Below, piece after piece: positions 32,245 through 40,550 of a stretch of DNA of 64,000 bases. The notes under the pieces were generated by a model. It ran no database searches. It had not been told where the DNA came from and saw only the letters and a program-made list of their open reading frames with translations. The translations under genes were made by a program, and so were the position numbers. The DNA comes from Pelagerythrobacter marensis (lineage in GTDB: Bacteria; Pseudomonadota; Alphaproteobacteria; Sphingomonadales; Sphingomonadaceae), in contig NZ_CP011805.1 of the NCBI RefSeq assembly GCF_001028625.1, positions 2,589,001-2,653,000 of the forward strand, in the 5' to 3' direction. Positions within the stretch are counted from its first letter, which is position 1; each line of letters begins with the position of its first letter.

Positions 32245-33645
32245 TCAGCCTGTCGGCAGCCGGATTTCCCCGCGCAGGCCGCCTTCTTCGCGGTTCGCCA
32301 GTACCAGTTCGCCGTCATGCTGTTCGGCAATTGCGCGGGCGAGCGTGAGGCCGAGGCCGGCACCGCCGGTGGCGCGATTGCGCGAGGCTTCGCCGCGAGT
32401 GAACGGCTCCAGCATATCGGCGATCCGGTCGGGCGCGATACCGGGGCCGCGATCGTCGACGCGCAGGATCACGCGTTCGCCCTCGCGCAGCAGCGAGACT
32501 TCGGCTTCCCCGCCATAGCGCACGGCATTGGCGATCAGATTCCGCAAGCCTCTGCGCAGCCAGGTGATGTAAACGGGCAGGGCCGTGCGCACCGTGGGCC
32601 CCAGGGTGACCGGATCGCCCATATCCTCGAACTCTTCGACGACGGCGGCGGTCAGGGCGGCCAGATCGACCCGTTCGGGCGGTTCGCTGGCGCGGCCGAC
32701 ACGGGCAAGCGAGAGAATGTCGTCGAGCGAGCGGGTAATATCCTCGATCCCCGCGGCCATCTTCTGGCGCTCGCTTTCATCCTCCACCGATTCGATGCGC
32801 ACGCGCAATGCCGCCAGCGGTGTCTTGAGATCGTGCCCGATCGCGCCGAGCATGACGTCCTTTTCATCGAGCAGCGCGGCGATGCGCGCTTCCATCGCGT
32901 TGTGGGCGGAAATCAGCCGGCGCACATCGTGCGGGCCGCGCGGTTCCAGTTGCCCATCGGCATTCTGCGTGCGGGCGAATTTCTCGGTCCGGGTGGTCAG
33001 CGCCGCGAGCGGGCCGGTGATCCGCCGCAGCAGAAGAAAGTGCAGGCCGACCAGCAGGGCGTAGATCACCAGCGTCTGGACGAGGATCGAACCGAGGACC
33101 CCGCGCTGCGGCGAAGGGAGCGGCACGCGCGCGACGACCCAGTGATCTTCGCCCGGCTGCCTCAGGGCGGCCACGACCAGGCGCCGGTCCGGCCCGTTAC
33201 TGCGCAGCAGCCGGGCCCGCAGGCGCGGGCGACCGTCGACATAGGGATCTCGCGCCAGCGGGCGTTCGACCACGATCATGTCGTCCACGACCATCCCGTG
33301 GCTTTCGACCAGCGAACGCAGGGTGGCGGTGCGATCCGCGTCTTCGACATCGCCCGGCAGCGGCGCAAACGCGGGAACCCGCTCGATCCGCAGTGCCCGT
33401 ACCCAGCGTTCAGCGTCGCCGCGTTCCATTGCGCGCGGTCGTCTGTCGCCGCGCTCTTCCCGCGGCTGACTGCGAACCACGAGCGAAAATGCGGCCGCGT
33501 TCATCACGGCTGCCTCGCGCCGGGCCTCCGCCGCGCGCCACAGCAATCCTGCCGAGATCGCCTGGGCAAGCAGCAGGACGACCGCCACTGCCAGCAGCAT
33601 CTGGCCCATCAGGCTGCGCGGCCACAGGCGCATGGACAGGCGCAT
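32245..33645 (-). CDS. Sensor histidine kinase
   Basis: 466 residues: two membrane helices (about 13-35 and 187-206) frame a periplasmic sensor region of 150 residues with no recognised fold. A HAMP domain follows, then HisKA (AIGHDLKTPLAALR, His271) and a HATPase domain with NLIANAVRYGG (N box), DDRGPGIAPDRI (G1) and GGAGLGLTLARAIAEQHDG (G2). It should phosphorylate the response regulator encoded 3 bp upstream on the same strand. The signal is unknown; the EF-hand gene in the same cluster suggests a metal or envelope stimulus, by inference. Confidence 0.93.
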   Translation of the reverse strand: MRLSMRLWPRSLMGQMLLAVAVVLLLAQAISAGLLWRAAEARREAAVMNAAAFSLVVRSQPREERGDRRPRAMERGDAERWVRALRIERVPAFAPLPGDVEDADRTATLRSLVESHGMVVDDMIVVERPLARDPYVDGRPRLRARLLRSNGPDRRLVVAALRQPGEDHWVVARVPLPSPQRGVLGSILVQTLVIYALLVGLHFLLLRRITGPLAALTTRTEKFARTQNADGQLEPRGPHDVRRLISAHNAMEARIAALLDEKDVMLGAIGHDLKTPLAALRVRIESVEDESERQKMAAGIEDITRSLDDILSLARVGRASEPPERVDLAALTAAVVEEFEDMGDPVTLGPTVRTALPVYITWLRRGLRNLIANAVRYGGEAEVSLLREGERVILRVDDRGPGIAPDRIADMLEPFTRGEASRNRATGGAGLGLTLARAIAEQHDGELVLANREEGGLRGEIRLPTG

Positions 33646-33648
33646 CGG

Positions 33649-34383
33649 TCAGCCCCGCTCCTGCGCCACGCGGCGCACGTCGGCGGCGAAGCGATAGCCG
33701 CCGCCGCGCACGGTCAGGATGAAATGGGGATCGCGGCTGTCCGCTTCGATCTTGCGCCGCAACCGGCTGACCTGATTGTCCACCGCCCGATCGAACAGGT
33801 GCGCCTCGCGCCCCTGGACCATGTCGAGCAACTGGTCGCGGTCGAGCACGGCGCGCGGATGATCGAGAAACGCGCGCAACAGGCGGAACTCGGCGGTGGA
33901 AATCGGCACCACTGCGCCATCGGGATCGGTCAACTTGCGTTTCAGCGGATCGAGCCGCCAGCTTTCGAAAACGTAGTGTGCATCGTCGTCGGCCAGCGTC
34001 GCCGGACGGCTCGCCCGCCGCAGGACGGAGCGGATGCGGGCGACCAGCTCGCGCGGCTCGAACGGTTTGACGACGTAATCGTCGGCGCCGATCTCCAGCC
34101 CCACGATGCGGTCGGTCGCTTCGCCTTTGGCGGTCAGGAATATGACCGGGATCGCGCGGGTTTCGACCAGGTGGCGGCAAAACGACAGCCCGTCTTCCCC
34201 CGGCATCATGATGTCGAGCAGGACGAGGTCGGGTGCTTCGGACAGTATCGCGCTGCGCGCCACGGCGGCGCTGGAAGCCTGCTGCACGTCGAACCCCTGG
34301 CGGACGAGATAGTCCGCCAGGGGTTCGCGCAGGCTTGCCTCGTCATCGACGAGCAGCAAGCGGACGGGGGCAGCTTCGTTCAT
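33649..34383 (-). CDS. OmpR/PhoB-type response regulator
   Basis: 244 residues: receiver domain with LLVDDEASLREPLADYL, phospho-acceptor Asp57 in LVLLDIMMPGEDG, VIFLTAKGEATD and DDYVVKPFEPREL, followed by a winged-helix DNA-binding domain (ISTAEFRLLRAFLDHPRAVLDRDQLLD, FDRAVDNQVSRLRRKIEAD). It probably binds direct repeats near its target promoters. It lies 3 bp before the kinase gene and 47 bp after the EF-hand gene, and so may be transcribed with both. Confidence 0.94.
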   Translation of the reverse strand: MNEAAPVRLLLVDDEASLREPLADYLVRQGFDVQQASSAAVARSAILSEAPDLVLLDIMMPGEDGLSFCRHLVETRAIPVIFLTAKGEATDRIVGLEIGADDYVVKPFEPRELVARIRSVLRRASRPATLADDDAHYVFESWRLDPLKRKLTDPDGAVVPISTAEFRLLRAFLDHPRAVLDRDQLLDMVQGREAHLFDRAVDNQVSRLRRKIEADSRDPHFILTVRGGGYRFAADVRRVAQERG

Positions 34384-34430
34384 CGTGGACGCCTAGACCC
34401 GGGCCGCGGCAGGTATCAAGCGCAACGCCT

Positions 34431-35105
34431 TCAACCCGGCCGGCGGGCGTTGCGGCGTTCTTTCATTTGTTCGCGCGCAGCCTTGCGTTCGGCTTCGGTG
34501 ATCACACCGTTGCCGTCGCTGTCTGCCCGGGCGAAGCGCTGCTGCGCTGCCGCCTGGAATTCGGCGCGGCTGACGGCCTGATCGCCATCGGTGTCGGCCC
34601 GGCGCAACATGGCCATGCCGGCCATCTTGCCGCCGCCGCGCCGCCCGGCCTTGCGGCCATGGCCCTTGCGCCCTTCGCGAGCGGCCTCCATTTCGGCTTG
34701 CGAGAGACCGCCGCTGCCATCGGTGTCGAGCCGGGCAAAGCGTTCCGCGCCGCGGGCTTCGCCGCGTTCGGCCCGCGCTTCTCGGCGTTCTTCACGCTTT
34801 GCGCGCCGTTCGGCCCGCGCTGCATCCATTTCGGCCTGAGTGACTTCGCCGTTGCCGTCGGCATCGAGCCGGGCGAAGCGCTGCGCCTTGCGGGCGGCCC
34901 GATCTTCGGCGTCGATCCTGCCGTCGGAGTTCACATCGAGGCGCGCGAACATCTGGTCCGCATGGGCGGTCATTTCGGCGCTGGTGACTTCGCCGTTGCG
35001 GTCGGCGTCGGGGCCGCGCGGTGCGCGGTCGTTCTGGGCCAGCACGGCAGAACCGCCAGCCAGCGCGAGGGCGGCAGCGGATAGGGAAAGGGCGATCGTT
35101 TTCAT
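34431..35105 (-). CDS. Secreted multi-EF-hand calcium-binding protein
   Basis: About 224 residues from the ATG at 35105; an alternative ATG lies 6 bp upstream. The signal peptide is MKTIALSLSAAALALAGGSAVLAQ. Numbered from the upstream ATG, six EF-hand loops can be read: Asp35-Glu46, Asp59-Asp70, Asp83-Glu94, Asp129-Glu140, Asp173-Glu184 and Asp197-Glu208. Between loops 3 and 4 is a very basic Arg/Glu helix, and between 4 and 5 a Gly/Arg/Lys stretch. Most loops have D-x-D/N-x-D/N-G and a final Glu, so calcium binding is expected; the fifth loop (DTDGDQAVSRAE) lacks the central Gly. It is the first gene before a two-component system, suggesting calcium or envelope sensing. Confidence 0.85.
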   Translation of the reverse strand: MKTIALSLSAAALALAGGSAVLAQNDRAPRGPDADRNGEVTSAEMTAHADQMFARLDVNSDGRIDAEDRAARKAQRFARLDADGNGEVTQAEMDAARAERRAKREERREARAERGEARGAERFARLDTDGSGGLSQAEMEAAREGRKGHGRKAGRRGGGKMAGMAMLRRADTDGDQAVSRAEFQAAAQQRFARADSDGNGVITEAERKAAREQMKERRNARRPG

Positions 35106-35212
35106 GGTCAATGCTCCATTCTGGAAGAACAGGTTGAGCTGCGAGGCCGCCGGAAGGGGGGAGGTCTATAAAGCGACGCTCGCAACTCGTGATGCCTGTT
35201 CTAGAAGGGCAC

Positions 35213-35290
35213 TGTCGCACGATTATCCCGGATCGGGGGATTATTGTCGCGAAGTGTCGCAGGATTGTTCGCGCGTTCAACCATGCGACA
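35213..35290. promoter_or_regulatory. Cluster of TGTCGC half-sites upstream of the EF-hand/two-component genes
   Basis: TGTCGCA at 35213-35219, TGTCGC at 35245-35250, TGTCGCA at 35255-35261 and the inverted TGCGACA at 35284-35290 lie in the 183-bp gap before the EF-hand gene. Spacing is 32 bp, then 10 bp, then 29 bp. The 10-bp pair fits side-by-side binding by an OmpR-type dimer, making it a candidate autoregulation site for the response regulator. The rest of the gap holds no gene. Confidence 0.35.
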
Positions 35291-35294
35291 GAAA

Positions 35295-35687
35295 TCAGCG
35301 CGCCCGGTGCTCGGTTCCCTCACCGGCGGTGATGAACAGCGCGGTGGCTTCCCCTTCGACATCGGCGGTGTGCCATGTCGCCGGCGGATTGATCGCATAT
35401 TCGCCCGCCGCCAGGGTTACGGTCTGGGTCGAGCCGTCGGCATATTCCTGATGCAGGGTTATCGTCCCTTCCAGGCACAGGACGACTTCGTCGCCCGCAG
35501 GGTGCATTTCCCACGAATCCCACGACTGGGAAAATCGAAACAGGCTCACCAGCCGTCCCTCCCCATCCTCCCCGTGGCGTTCGTCATATCCGCCATACCA
35601 GTCCATACCGGTGAATTCGGGCTGGGCGACGGCCGAACCGCCCCGCCCCAGATGGATCGGGAAGCGGGCGATCGGCTGCCCGGCCAT
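35295..35687 (-). CDS. Cupin-domain protein
   Basis: 130 residues of a small beta-barrel cupin: SQSWDSWEMHPAGDEVVLCLEGTITLHQEYADG contains the first cupin motif (His, Glu), and LAAGEYAINPPATWHTADVEG the second (His). The N-terminal part mentions IHLGRGGSAVAQPEF. It may bind a metal and a small carboxylate or sugar, but no enzymatic role is clear. The start shares one base with the stop of the VOC protein gene (TGATG), so these two are cotranscribed. Confidence 0.85.
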   Translation of the reverse strand: MAGQPIARFPIHLGRGGSAVAQPEFTGMDWYGGYDERHGEDGEGRLVSLFRFSQSWDSWEMHPAGDEVVLCLEGTITLHQEYADGSTQTVTLAAGEYAINPPATWHTADVEGEATALFITAGEGTEHRAR

Positions 35688-36079
35688 CAGCCCTTCACCA
35701 TGCAGAAGGCGTTGAGCTTGTTGCCATCGCGGTCGCGGAAATAGGCGGCGTAGAAGGTGTTGCCATCGCCATCGGGTTCTCCGCGCGGGCCGGGCGCGCC
35801 TTCGTCGCTGCCGCCATTGGCGAGCGCGATATCGTAAAGGCGCTTCACCTGCGCTTCGTCCTTGGCTTCCAGCGCGACCATCGTGCCGTTGCCGACGCTG
35901 GCCACTTTTTCGTCGTAAGGCCTGGTCAGGGCCACGCCGGGGGCGCCGCCGGGGCGGCCCCAGGCGATGAAGCTGTCGAAATCCATCATCCGCCCCACGC
36001 CCATCTCTTCCGCGATGGCATCGTAGAACGGGGCATGGCCCTGCAGGTCGTTGGTCCCCAGTGTTACGTAACCGATCAT
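35687..36079 (-). CDS. VOC (glyoxalase/bleomycin-resistance) family protein
   Basis: 130 residues starting at the ATG at 36079. The paired beta-alpha-beta-beta-beta units of the VOC superfamily are visible: MIGYVTLGTNDLQGHAPFYDAIAEEMGVGRM at the start and YAAYFRDRDGNKLNAFC at the end, with the FRDRDGNK-type turn of glyoxalase-like proteins. Metal ligands are not all clear, so lyase, isomerase or binding functions are possible. It is coupled to the cupin gene downstream. Confidence 0.85.
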   Translation of the reverse strand: MIGYVTLGTNDLQGHAPFYDAIAEEMGVGRMMDFDSFIAWGRPGGAPGVALTRPYDEKVASVGNGTMVALEAKDEAQVKRLYDIALANGGSDEGAPGPRGEPDGDGNTFYAAYFRDRDGNKLNAFCMVKG

Positions 36080-36161
36080 TGCGCCTCTCCTCGACAGCGA
36101 CTCGCCAATGACGAGAACATTAGTGGAACATTGCCGTGTAGGAAAGCGCTTTTTCGGGTTG

Positions 36162-37967
36162 CTAGAGCGGCTGGCACGCCTCCTCCAACCAGGCCAGGAC
36201 CTCGCCTTCAAGCTGCGGTGCGAGGATCGCGCGGGTTTTCGCGTGGTAATCGTTCCACCAGGCGATCTCGTCCTCGGTCAGCAGCGCGCGATCGACCAGG
36301 GTGCGGTCGATCGGCACGAAAGTGAGCGGTTCGAAGCCGAGCCAGTCGCCCTCGCCCCCGGCGATCTCGCGCTTCACGGTGAGGACGAGGTTCTCGATCC
36401 GGATGCCGTATTCGCCGCCCTTGTAGTACCCCGGTTCGTTCGACAGAATCATCCCGGCGAACAGTTCCTGCGCAGTGCCGGCCTGGCCGCCGCTCGATTT
36501 CGCGATCCGCTGCGGCCCCTCGTGCACGCCGAGATAGCTGCCCACGCCGTGCCCGGTGCCGTGGCCGTAATCGACCCCCGCCTGCCACAGGAACTGGCGC
36601 GCGAAGGCATCGAGCTGGCTGCCGTTCGTGCCCTGGGGGAAAGTCGCGCGGTCGATCGCGATATGGCCCTTGAGCACGCGGGTGAAGCGATCCTTCTGCT
36701 CGGCCGAGGGATCGCCGGGTCCGATCCACACCGTGCGCGTGATGTCGGTCGTTCCGTCGAGATACTGCCCGCCCGAATCGCACAGGAACACGCTGCCCGG
36801 TTCGATCGGCAGGTTCGAATCCTCGTCCACCCGGTAATGCGGGATCGCCGCGTGGGGGCCGGCGGCGGAAATCGTGTCGAAGCTGTTGTCCTTCAGCAGG
36901 CCGGTGGCCTTGCGGAATTCCTGCAGCTTGGCCGCTGCCGAAAGCTCGGTCTCCCCGCCCTTAGGCGCGGCGACCGACAGCCAGTGGAGGAACCGCGCGA
37001 CCGCTGCGCCGTCGCGTTCCTGCGCCTTGCGGTGCCCTTCCTGCTCGACCGGGTTCTTGATCGCCTTGGGCAGGATCACCGGGTCACGCTCGGCCACCGG
37101 GGTCGCCCCGCCTTCCTCGAGCAGGCGGAAAATCGCCGCGACGCCGAAATCGGGATCGACCGAGACAGTCTTGCCCTTCATCGCCGAAAGCGCGCCGTCG
37201 AAGGCATCGCGCGGGCGGATCGTGACCGCGTTGCCGAGGTGCTTTTCCAGTTCCGGAGTGACTTTCTCGGGCGCGATGAACAGTTCCGCCGTCCCGTCGC
37301 TATGTGCGATCAGGTAGGACAGGGCCACCGGGGTCCGCTCGACATCCGCACCGCGGATATTGAGCAGCCAGGCGATCGAATCGAGCGCCGAGACGACTGC
37401 CGCGTCGTAACCTTCGTCCTTCATCCAGTCGGCCACTTCGGCGCGTTTTTCCGCGCTCGACCGGCCGGCGTGCTCGTCCGCATGGACCAGCGCCGCGGCG
37501 GTGGAGGGTTCGGGTTGATCGTCCCACACCGAATCGACCGGGTTGCTTTCGACCGCGACCAGTTCGCTGCCCTTCTTGGCCAGCGCCTTGCCGACCTGAT
37601 CGGCCCAGCCTTTGGTATGGAGCCAGGGATCGAAGCCGATCTTCGCGCCTGCTGGGGCATTATCGGCGATCCACTTACCCATCGAAACCTGGGGTACGAG
37701 GCAATAATCGTACAGCTTGCTGTCGACCTGTTCGTGGACCTGGATGGTGTAGCGTCCGTCGATGAACATGCCGGCCTTGTCCGCCAGCACGACCGCGCTG
37801 CCGGCAGAGCCGCCGAATCCGGTCAGCCACGCCAGGCGCTGGGCATAGCCGCCGATATATTCGCTCATGTGCTCGTCGGAAATCGGGACAACGAACCCGT
37901 CGAGTGCGCGGCGCTTCAGTTCCTCGCGCAGGGCGGCGAGACGGCTTTCGTGGGTTTGCATCAGCAT
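36162..37967 (-). CDS. Xaa-Pro aminopeptidase family (M24B) metallopeptidase
   Basis: About 601 residues from the ATG at 37967 (AGGA eight bases upstream). It has three domains, as in eukaryotic cytosolic aminopeptidase P: two creatinase-like N-terminal domains (GFVVPISDEHMSEYIGGYAQRLAWLTGFGGSAG) and a C-terminal pita-bread domain. Metal ligands are seen in FLCDSGGQYLDGTTDITRT (two Asp), YGHGTGHGVGSYLGVHEGP (His), SNEPGYYKGGEYGIRIENL (two Glu). It removes N-terminal residues before proline. It is divergent from the S9 peptidase gene across 37 bp, so both may be adaptations to peptide use. Confidence 0.93.
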   Translation of the reverse strand: MLMQTHESRLAALREELKRRALDGFVVPISDEHMSEYIGGYAQRLAWLTGFGGSAGSAVVLADKAGMFIDGRYTIQVHEQVDSKLYDYCLVPQVSMGKWIADNAPAGAKIGFDPWLHTKGWADQVGKALAKKGSELVAVESNPVDSVWDDQPEPSTAAALVHADEHAGRSSAEKRAEVADWMKDEGYDAAVVSALDSIAWLLNIRGADVERTPVALSYLIAHSDGTAELFIAPEKVTPELEKHLGNAVTIRPRDAFDGALSAMKGKTVSVDPDFGVAAIFRLLEEGGATPVAERDPVILPKAIKNPVEQEGHRKAQERDGAAVARFLHWLSVAAPKGGETELSAAAKLQEFRKATGLLKDNSFDTISAAGPHAAIPHYRVDEDSNLPIEPGSVFLCDSGGQYLDGTTDITRTVWIGPGDPSAEQKDRFTRVLKGHIAIDRATFPQGTNGSQLDAFARQFLWQAGVDYGHGTGHGVGSYLGVHEGPQRIAKSSGGQAGTAQELFAGMILSNEPGYYKGGEYGIRIENLVLTVKREIAGGEGDWLGFEPLTFVPIDRTLVDRALLTEDEIAWWNDYHAKTRAILAPQLEGEVLAWLEEACQPL

Positions 37968-38004
37968 GGTTGCGGTCCTTTCGTGGCCCACATAGAGGCG
38001 CAGG

Positions 38005-40113
38005 ATGGATCATGCCACCATCAAGCCGCCGATTGCGGCCAAGCGCCCCGTCAATGCAACGCATCACGGGGTGGAAATTTCCGACGACTATGCCTGGCTG
38101 CGCGACCCCGGCTATCCCACTGTGGACGACAGCGAGGTGATCGCCCACCTCGAAGCGGAAAACGCCTGGTTCGAAGCGCGGATGAAACCGCACCGCCCGC
38201 TGGTCGATGCCCTGTTCGGCGAAATGCGCGCGCGGATCAAGGAAGCCGACACCTCGGTGCCGCAGAAGGACGGCGACTGGCTGTACTGGATCGAGTTCGA
38301 GGAAGGGGCCGAATACAAGAAATGGTGGCGCCGCCCGGTCGGCGCGCCGGACGATGGCAGCGCGGACGAACTGATCCTCGACGAACCGGCCCTGGCCGAG
38401 GGCAAGCCCTATTTCCGCGTCGGCGCACTGTCGGTCAGCCAGGACGGCACCAAACTCGCCTATTCGGTCGACGATAACGGATCGGAACGCTTCACCGTGC
38501 GGATCAAGGATCTGGCGACAGGCGCGATGCTGCCCGACGAGATCCCCGGCACGCTGTCCGCGCTGGTCTGGGTCGCGGGTGACACGGGGCTGGTCTATTC
38601 GCTCGCCAACGAACAGTGGCGGACCGACAATGCCCGGCTCCACTGGCTGGGCCGCCCGCTGGCCGAAGATGTCGAGCTATATCACGAAGACGACGAGGGG
38701 TTTCGCGTCGGATCGGCGCTTTCGGCGGACGAGAAATGGGTCGTGATCGGCAGTAGCGACCACGAGACGAGCGAGGTCCGCCTGGTCCCGGCCGACGACC
38801 CGCTGGCCGAACCGGTGCTGGTGCGCGAACGCGCCAAAGGCGTAGAATACGATGTCGACGTGCATGGCGCGACCCTGTTCGTCCATGCCAACGACACGCA
38901 CGAAAACTTCCGCCTCGCCACCGCGCCGCTCGACCGGCCCGGCGAATGGAGCACACTGATCGCGGGATCGGACGCGTTCTACCTTACCGGATTCACGCTG
39001 TTTCGCGATTTCTACGTGGTCGAGGGGCGGCAGGCCGGGCTCGATACGATCGCGGTGCGGTATTACGACGATCCCGACCGGGTCGAGCCGATCGCCTTTC
39101 CCGAAGAAAGCTACAGCGCCGCACTGGGCAACAACCCCGAATTCGCGACCGGGGTGCTGCGCCTTTCGTACGAAAGCATGGTCAGCCCCTCCACCGTTTA
39201 CGACTACCACGTGGCCGAGCGGCGGCTGGAAGTGCGCAAGGTGCAGGAAATCCCCTCGGGCTACGACGCGGGGCTCTATCGCACGGAGCGACTGGAAATC
39301 GCCGCGCGCGACGGGACGCCGATCCCGGTCTCGATCGTCTATCGCGCCGACCGGCAGGGCGCTGGGCCGCTGCACCTTTACGGTTATGGCGCATATGGCA
39401 TTGCCATTCCGCCCGGTTTTTCGACCACCCGGCTCAGCCTGGTCGATCGCGGGTTCGCCTATGCCATCGCGCATATTCGCGGCGGCGACGATCTGGGCCG
39501 CGCCTGGTACAAGGCGGGCAAGCTGGAACGGCGGACCAATGCCTTCAACGATTTCGTCGACGTGGCCAAGGGGCTGATCGCGCGCGGTTACAGCGAAGCG
39601 GGCAAAGTGACGATTTCGGGCGGATCGGCGGGGGGCGAGCTGATGGGGGCGGTGATCAATTCCGACCCCGCGCTGTGGGGCGCGGTCGTCGCGCATGTGC
39701 CGTTCGTCGACGTGCTCAACACCATGCTCGACCCCTCGCTGCCGCTGACGCCGGGCGAATGGCCCGAATGGGGCAACCCGATAGAAGACCGGGCCGCCTT
39801 CGACCTGATCCGCAGCTACAGCCCTTACGACAATGTCCGCGCGCAGGACTATCCACCGCTGCTGGTCACCGCCGGTCTCAACGATCCGCGGGTCACGTAC
39901 TGGGAACCGGCCAAATGGGTCGCGCGGCTTCGCGAGTTGAAGACCGACGATAACGAACTGCTGCTCAAGACAAACATGGGCGCGGGCCACGGGGGCAAGT
40001 CGGGCCGGTTCGAAAGCCTGGAAGAAGCAGCCGAGGAATTCGCTTTCATCCTGTGGCAGATGGGCATGGCCCCGGCGGGCGATGAGGGCGACAGCCGGGA
40101 TGCCGCGGGATGA
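38005..40113 (+). CDS. S9A family serine peptidase (oligopeptidase B/prolyl oligopeptidase-like)
   Basis: 702 residues: an N-terminal beta-propeller (about 60-410) and a C-terminal alpha/beta-hydrolase. Opening HHGVEISDDYAWLRDPGYP and FFVNGV-like propeller repeats are typical of oligopeptidase B. Catalytic Ser lies in GGSAGGELMGAVI, the Asp region is in YPPLLVTAGLNDPRVTYWEPAKW, and the His is in NMGAGHGGKSGRF. It cleaves short peptides, typically after basic residues in oligopeptidase B. There is no signal peptide. It overlaps the thioesterase gene by 4 bp. Confidence 0.92.
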   Translation: MDHATIKPPIAAKRPVNATHHGVEISDDYAWLRDPGYPTVDDSEVIAHLEAENAWFEARMKPHRPLVDALFGEMRARIKEADTSVPQKDGDWLYWIEFEEGAEYKKWWRRPVGAPDDGSADELILDEPALAEGKPYFRVGALSVSQDGTKLAYSVDDNGSERFTVRIKDLATGAMLPDEIPGTLSALVWVAGDTGLVYSLANEQWRTDNARLHWLGRPLAEDVELYHEDDEGFRVGSALSADEKWVVIGSSDHETSEVRLVPADDPLAEPVLVRERAKGVEYDVDVHGATLFVHANDTHENFRLATAPLDRPGEWSTLIAGSDAFYLTGFTLFRDFYVVEGRQAGLDTIAVRYYDDPDRVEPIAFPEESYSAALGNNPEFATGVLRLSYESMVSPSTVYDYHVAERRLEVRKVQEIPSGYDAGLYRTERLEIAARDGTPIPVSIVYRADRQGAGPLHLYGYGAYGIAIPPGFSTTRLSLVDRGFAYAIAHIRGGDDLGRAWYKAGKLERRTNAFNDFVDVAKGLIARGYSEAGKVTISGGSAGGELMGAVINSDPALWGAVVAHVPFVDVLNTMLDPSLPLTPGEWPEWGNPIEDRAAFDLIRSYSPYDNVRAQDYPPLLVTAGLNDPRVTYWEPAKWVARLRELKTDDNELLLKTNMGAGHGGKSGRFESLEEAAEEFAFILWQMGMAPAGDEGDSRDAAG

Positions 40114-40508
40114 GCGGCGCGTTCTGCCTGACGTTCACCGCCCGGCCCGAACACATCGACGTAATGGGCCACGTCAACAATGCGGTGTGGGTGCAATGGG
40201 TGCAGGACATTGCGACCGCGCATTGGGACGCCGTGGCAACGCCCGAACATGTCGCGACTTATGTCTGGCTCGTGACCCGGCACGAGATCGATTATCGCGG
40301 GAACGTGGCCCAAGGCGAGCAGGTGAGCGGGGCAACCTGGGTGGAGGGAGAGCCGCGCGGCGCGACTTCGGTGCGCCGGGTCGATTTCCGCAACGATGCC
40401 GGCAAGGTAATCGTTTCGGCTGCCACCACCTGGGCCATGCTGGATCGTGCGACCGGGCGGCCGGTTCGTGTGCGGCCCGAAGTCGTGGCGCCGTTCGGCC
40501 TCGGGTGA
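40110..40508 (+). CDS. Acyl-CoA thioesterase (4HBT hot-dog)
   Basis: 132 residues of the hot-dog fold: FTARPEHIDVMGHVNNAVWVQWVQDIATAHWDAV is the 4HBT signature, with the Asp17-Met-Gly-His-Val-Asn region as the catalytic site. YRGNVAQGEQVSGATWVEGEPRGATSVRRVDF is the second half. It hydrolyses an acyl-CoA thioester; substrate unknown. It is translationally coupled (ATGA) to the oligopeptidase gene. A run of eleven G residues (about 40528-40538) follows its stop. Confidence 0.88.
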   Translation: MSGAFCLTFTARPEHIDVMGHVNNAVWVQWVQDIATAHWDAVATPEHVATYVWLVTRHEIDYRGNVAQGEQVSGATWVEGEPRGATSVRRVDFRNDAGKVIVSAATTWAMLDRATGRPVRVRPEVVAPFGLG

Positions 40509-40550
40509 AATCGTGCCGAGCTGTCTGGGGGGGGGGGGCTGGCGGGGCCG

